NCBI GenBank assembly: GCA_905233325.1
Contig: CAJODU010000015.1
Coordinates: forward strand, 1 to 16,269
Direction of reading: 5' to 3'
From: an uncultured Selenomonadaceae bacterium
Lineage (GTDB): Bacteria > Bacillota > Negativicutes > Selenomonadales > Selenomonadaceae
DNA length: 16,269 nucleotides
In this document: piece by piece, positions 14,029 to 16,269 of the stretch
Position numbering within the stretch: the stretch's first letter is position 1
How the letters are laid out: each line of letters starts with the position of its first letter
The notes under the pieces: model-generated
What the model was told of the DNA's origin: nothing
The model's database searches: none
What the model saw: the letters and a program-made list of their open reading frames with translations, nothing else
Translations under genes and position numbers: made by a program

Positions 14029-14724
14029 TTATTTATCAAGAGCCGCCTGGGTTGACATAGCTTTCAGAAGGGTTTCTTCTGCACGCTCCATATGGCGTTC
14101 TGCCGCGTCTCTTGCCGCCTCAACGTCACCATTGGCAACCGCCTCAACCATCTCGCGGTGTTCCTCCAGGGTATCTTTGAGCCTACCGGGGTAGGACATT
14201 GACAGCTTGCGGAATCTGGCAAGCTGCTCCTTGAGATTGTTGATTATCACACCAAGCCTCTCATTTCGGCTGACCGTATATAGCAGGTTGTGGAACTCTA
14301 TATCAGTCTTGACAATGTTGTCAATGTCGTTGCTCTCGATATAGCCTTCAATGAGTGTCAAGAGTTTTTGTAACTGCTCAAGTTCATCGTTCTCGATTCG
14401 ACGAGCAGCTAACCCTATTGACAGCGACTCAAGGGCGGATCGAATTTCAAATATCTCCTGCACGTCGTGTACTGACACGCTTGAAACGTAAGTCCCGCGT
14501 CTCGGCAGCATTATTACATAGCCTTCCTGCTCAAGTTTTCGGATTGCCTCTCTTATCGGTGTGCGACTAATGCCAAGTTCCTCAGCAAGCTGCACCTCCA
14601 TAAGTCTTTCACCCGGTGCCAATATACCGCTGCGGATTGCTTTTCTCAACGATTCGCAGACGGCCTCTCTCAGTGGTTGGTAAGTATCAAGATTTATCGG
14701 TTCAAGTCTGTTTTCGTTTGGCAT
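14029..14724 (-). CDS. GntR-family regulator, FadR/FCD subgroup
   Basis: A 231-residue transcription factor. Residues about 15-80 form the GntR winged helix-turn-helix (AIRSGILAPGERLMEVQLAE, ELGISRTPIREAIRKLEQEG, then the wing LPRRGTYV). Residues 90-220 are the all-helical FCD ligand domain; Asp141, His145, His189 and His211 sit at the spacing of its usual metal site, so it likely binds a carboxylate ligand through a metal ion. ATG 14724 has AGGAG at 14737-14733, placed in the stop region of ispE, 17 nt away, so the two genes are probably co-transcribed. Targets are unknown; FCD proteins commonly control sugar-acid or organic-acid metabolism. Confidence 0.92.
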   Translation of the reverse strand: MPNENRLEPINLDTYQPLREAVCESLRKAIRSGILAPGERLMEVQLAEELGISRTPIREAIRKLEQEGYVIMLPRRGTYVSSVSVHDVQEIFEIRSALESLSIGLAARRIENDELEQLQKLLTLIEGYIESNDIDNIVKTDIEFHNLLYTVSRNERLGVIINNLKEQLARFRKLSMSYPGRLKDTLEEHREMVEAVANGDVEAARDAAERHMERAEETLLKAMSTQAALDK

Positions 14725-14741
14725 TGTTCATCACTCCTACA

Positions 14742-15620
14742 TCAATTTTCTATTCTGCCAACAGTTTCGGTGACAAAGACTTGTACACCGCTGTTTTTGA
14801 AGGTATCGGCAATCTTGACGGCGTCGTCGCGGTTTTTGGCTATTCCGAAGACTGAAGGACCGCTCCCGCTCATCATAGCTGCAACCGCTCCTGCCTCAAG
14901 CATTTGGTTCTTGCATTGCATAATGACAGGGTATTTCTTGACGGCGACACGCTCCATAACATTGAAGATCAGCTCACAGACCGCCTCGGTGTCACTCAGG
15001 TTGATTGCCTCACAAATAGCGGCGGTGTCAGGGTGTTCGGGACTTCTGTCATTGTCATAGGTTTTGTAAGCCCAAGCGGTAGGAATGGCACCACGAGGCT
15101 TTATCAAGACTATAGGCAGTGACGGCAAGTCAGCAAGTCTGGTGAGTACCTCACCGCGACCGCTAGCCAGACAAGTCCCGCCGACAACGCAGAATGGCAC
15201 GTCAGACCCAATCTTCGCACCGAGATTGCACATCTCTTCAGTAGTCAGCCTAAGATTGAAGAGGCGATTCATTCCGCGAATAACTGCCGCCGCGTCAGTG
15301 CTGCCACCTGCCAGTCCCGCTGCAACTGGAATTTTTTTTGTGAGACGGATAAATACGCCTTCCTTGAGTTTGCAATATTCCTGGACAACCCTTGCGGCTT
15401 GATAGGCAAGGTTGCTGTCATCAGTCGGCAGAATCTCCGCTCCGACAACCTCGTCAGTATTCATTTCAAACTTGATTCCACTGTCAATCTTTGCCAATTC
15501 AAGGGTATCGGCAAGGGCAATCGACTGAAGAACCAGCTCAACATCGTGGTAGCCGTCCTCACGCTTGCCCAAAATATCTAAAGTCAGATTTATCTTTGCA
15601 TTTGCACTAATCGTCAGCAG
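14742..15620 (-). CDS. ispE: 4-diphosphocytidyl-2-C-methyl-D-erythritol kinase
   Basis: GHMP kinase of the MEP isoprenoid pathway; it phosphorylates CDP-methylerythritol in the cytoplasm. Counted from the chosen start, Lys9 lies in ANAKINLTL, His25 in EDGYHDVE, the ATP loop is PVAAGLAGGSTDAAA (98-112) with catalytic Asp109, and the third GHMP motif is SGSGPSVFGI (251-260). The total of 292 residues matches the family. The frame stays open to a TTG at 15683, but that codon is the -35 box of a good promoter, so translation must begin lower. The best ribosome site, GAGGTG (15633-15628), points to CTG 15620, giving the family-typical beginning LLTISANAKINL. TTG 15635 is the alternative. A CTG start is rare, so the start is only moderately sure; the function is sure. 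Confidence 0.94.
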   Translation of the reverse strand: MLTISANAKINLTLDILGKREDGYHDVELVLQSIALADTLELAKIDSGIKFEMNTDEVVGAEILPTDDSNLAYQAARVVQEYCKLKEGVFIRLTKKIPVAAGLAGGSTDAAAVIRGMNRLFNLRLTTEEMCNLGAKIGSDVPFCVVGGTCLASGRGEVLTRLADLPSLPIVLIKPRGAIPTAWAYKTYDNDRSPEHPDTAAICEAINLSDTEAVCELIFNVMERVAVKKYPVIMQCKNQMLEAGAVAAMMSGSGPSVFGIAKNRDDAVKIADTFKNSGVQVFVTETVGRIEN

Positions 15621-15654
15621 TTCAGCACACCTCAATTCAATCTTAATTACCTCA

Positions 15655-15683
15655 ATTTTAACACGATTTTCAAAGACTTGCAA
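15655..15683 (-). promoter_or_regulatory. Promoter of ispE-gntR
   Basis: On the minus strand TTGCAA (15683-15678), 17-bp spacer, TAAAAT (15660-15655). Transcription would start near 15648, about 28 nt before the proposed CTG start. Confidence 0.65.
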
Positions 15684-15732
15684 GATGTTGATGATTGTAT
15701 ACCTAAGGCGTGGAGTAGTGAGATTTTTTTAG

Positions 15733-15834
15733 TTGAATTTTCCTCTTGCATTTTTTCCTAAATGCTGTATAATAGACATAAAGAAACGCCCTGCATTGCA
15801 GAGCGTCGACACTGTGACAAACGATTTCAGCCCC
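15733..15834 (+). repeat. Tandem module, first copy of a ~100-bp direct repeat
   Basis: From TTGAATTTTCC to CAGCCCC this stretch is repeated with few changes at 16024-16127. It covers the promoter and 5' half of a predicted small RNA. Differences cluster in the -35/-10 spacer and in one arm and loop of the 5' hairpin; the flanking bases are identical. Confidence 0.85.
15746..15773 (+). promoter_or_regulatory. Promoter of the first plus-strand small RNA
   Basis: TTGCAT at 15746-15751, 16-bp spacer, perfect TATAAT at 15768-15773. The same boxes and spacing recur at 16037-16064. Confidence 0.7.
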
Positions 15835-15890
15835 ATTAGTAGTTGACTAAGTAAAGTTGCCGTCTAAGCTGGAGACTTAGGCGGCTTTAC
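15780..15890 (+). ncRNA. Predicted small RNA facing hydrophobic peptide gene 1
   Basis: About 110 nt from the promoter at 15746 to the hairpin 15859-15885, with no credible reading frame. The 5' end folds as ACGCCCTGC (15786-15794), ATT loop, GCAGAGCGT (15798-15806), with one mismatch. A following unpaired stretch, shared between both copies, ends in CAGCCCC. GCCCCAUU (15830-15837) can pair with AAUGGGGU over the ribosome site of the peptide mRNA (8 pairs, one G-U). Its 3' end overlaps the peptide gene's last codons on the other strand. The arrangement suggests an antitoxin RNA; it is a prediction. Confidence 0.65.
15859..15885. terminator. Convergent hairpin at the end of small RNA 1 and peptide gene 1
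   Basis: GCCGTCTAAG (15859-15868) pairs with CTTAGGCGGC (15876-15885), 10 bp with one G-U, 7-nt loop. The U-run is short on the plus strand (CTTTACC) and absent on the minus strand, so termination may be inefficient. The peptide's Ala-Ala-stop codons are inside one arm. Confidence 0.6.
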
Positions 15891-15948
15891 CACTGAGGAG
15901 CCAGAGGATTGCGATGATAACAATCATCATAACGTAGAATTTGCTCAT
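15877..15948 (-). CDS. Hydrophobic 23-residue peptide 1, toxin-like
   Basis: A 23-codon gene: MSKFYVMMIVIIAILW, then LLSGKAA. It is a single membrane helix with Lys near both ends, in the size class of Ibs/Fst-type type I toxins, although I do not recognise a named family. ATG 15948 is preceded by GGGGTGAG (15959-15952) at good spacing. Homology to the second copy (same Met-x-Lys-Phe-Tyr start, Ile-rich core and Lys-Ala-Ala end) argues that it is truly translated. Its 5' leader hides the ribosome site in a hairpin, and a small RNA converges on it. Confidence 0.72.
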   Translation of the reverse strand: MSKFYVMMIVIIAILWLLSGKAA

Positions 15949-15954
15949 AATCTC

Positions 15955-15970
15955 ACCCCATTTCTGGGGC
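15955..15970 (-). promoter_or_regulatory. Ribosome-site hairpin with GNRA loop, peptide gene 1
   Basis: In the minus-strand mRNA, GCCCCA (15970-15965), loop GAAA, UGGGGU (15960-15955) form a 6-bp stem that buries the GGGG of the Shine-Dalgarno sequence. GAAA is a stabilising GNRA tetraloop. The second copy keeps the structure with a GAGA loop. Confidence 0.65.
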
Positions 15971-16023
15971 TTGGATTGAAACCGCCTGTCGTTTCATCAG
16001 TAGCGACTATGTACAGCTTTTGA

Positions 16024-16127
16024 TTGAATTTTCCTCTTGCATTTTTCCGGCAATGCTGTATAATAGACATAAAGAAATGCTCTGCACAAGACAGAGCGTC
16101 GACACTGTGACAAACGATTTCAGCCCC
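16024..16127 (+). repeat. Tandem module, second copy of the ~100-bp direct repeat
   Basis: Second copy of the sequence at 15733-15834. In the 5' hairpin this copy reads ATGCTCTG (16077-16084) against CAGAGCGT (16092-16099), replacing the mismatch of copy 1 with continuous pairing (one G-U), so the fold is kept although the sequence has changed. Confidence 0.85.
16037..16064 (+). promoter_or_regulatory. Promoter of the second plus-strand small RNA
   Basis: TTGCAT at 16037-16042, 16-bp spacer, TATAAT at 16059-16064. On the opposite strand this region must also contain the promoter of peptide gene 1, for which I find only a weak -10 candidate (TACATA, near 16010-16015). Confidence 0.7.
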
Positions 16128-16190
16128 GCAGGTTCCTTGATTGAAGTTTTTAATGTTGAAGCCGCCTAGATTCGGACTTTAGGCGGCTTT
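16071..16190 (+). ncRNA. Predicted small RNA facing hydrophobic peptide gene 2
   Basis: About 120 nt from the promoter at 16037 to the hairpin 16159-16189. It has the conserved 5' hairpin, the GTCGACACTGTGACAAACGA segment identical to copy 1, and CAGCCCC, which can pair with the GGGG ribosome site of peptide gene 2 (GCCCCG with UGGGGU, two G-U). The 3' half between CAGCCCC and the hairpin differs entirely from copy 1. Confidence 0.62.
16159..16189. terminator. Convergent hairpin at the end of small RNA 2 and peptide gene 2
   Basis: AAGCCGCCTA (16159-16168) pairs perfectly with TAGGCGGCTT (16180-16189), 11-nt loop. The plus strand has only CTTTCC after it. As in copy 1, the peptide's stop codon and Ala codons lie in one arm. 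Confidence 0.62.
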
Positions 16191-16250
16191 CCTACTAGTG
16201 AGCAGGAGAATGATAATGATCACAACGATCACGAAGTAGAATTTGCCCAT
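16179..16250 (-). CDS. Hydrophobic 23-residue peptide 2, toxin-like
   Basis: Paralogue of peptide 1: MGKFYFVIVVIIIILLL followed by TSRKAA, again 23 codons and one membrane helix. ATG 16250 follows GGGGTGA (16261-16255). The core is changed by many conservative Val/Ile/Leu swaps while length, ends and ribosome site are kept, the mark of selection on a membrane peptide. The leader begins CCAGAGAUGGGG at the window edge, consistent with a GAGA-loop hairpin over the ribosome site; the promoter lies beyond the end. Confidence 0.72.
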   Translation of the reverse strand: MGKFYFVIVVIIIILLLTSRKAA

Positions 16251-16269
16251 AGTATCACCCCATCTCTGG

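Noticed and set aside
14355..15122. Plus-strand open frames opposite gntR and ispE
   Set aside because: They are shadows without ribosome sites, on the reverse of genes with full family motifs.
15733..16127. The ~100-bp direct repeats as part of a CRISPR array or an insertion sequence
   Set aside because: There are only two long units 290 bp apart with promoters and genes between; no short regular spacers, terminal inverted repeats or transposase are present.

Overview
The window reads as chromosomal DNA from a diderm member of the Firmicutes, most likely a Negativicute (Selenomonas or Veillonella relatives). Shine-Dalgarno sites and promoters are Firmicute-like (AGGAGG-type sites; TTGACA/TATAAT boxes with 16-18 bp spacing), and the TerD, YfhO and DacF proteins fit that. 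A glycosyltransferase of the heptosyltransferase (GT9) type, however, implies a lipopolysaccharide outer membrane. This placement is an inference from gene content; there is no rRNA or tRNA gene in the window to confirm it.

Layout. 131-1294 is a D-Ala-D-Ala carboxypeptidase (DacF/PBP5 type). 1391-3184 holds two TerD-family genes flanking an AT-rich unknown gene that ends in a Lys-Ser repeat. 3185-4072 (minus) is ftsX without ftsE beside it. 4261-4710 encodes a small secreted protein with two related domains. 4799-6334 (minus) is threonine synthase, divergent from the GT9 glycosyltransferase at 6518-7489. 7950-9308 (minus) is a MATE exporter. 9380-14028 looks like one operon: acyl carrier protein, BrnT-type toxin, a short antitoxin-like protein, and a GtrB-YfhO-GtrA set that probably makes, flips and transfers a lipid-linked sugar. 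14029-15620 (minus) is ispE followed by a GntR/FCD regulator.

The most interesting DNA lies between the conventional genes. At 7562-7916 there is a complete locus organised like the Fst/par type I toxin-antitoxin system. A 32-codon membrane peptide gene and a short convergent RNA share one bidirectional terminator. The RNA carries a 23-nt stretch that can pair without a break to the toxin start region (all four non-identical positions are G-U pairs), and its terminator loop matches the loop of a hairpin that hides the toxin ribosome site. At 15733-16269 there are two tandem copies of a second, different module. Each has a 23-codon hydrophobic peptide on the minus strand, a near-identical plus-strand RNA with a strong promoter, a convergent hairpin containing the peptide's last codons, and (in the mRNA) a GNRA-loop hairpin over the ribosome site. 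The window ends inside the second copy.

Thus one 16-kb segment carries a BrnT-type toxin pair and three predicted RNA-regulated small toxin genes of two kinds, none of which would normally be annotated by ORF length alone.
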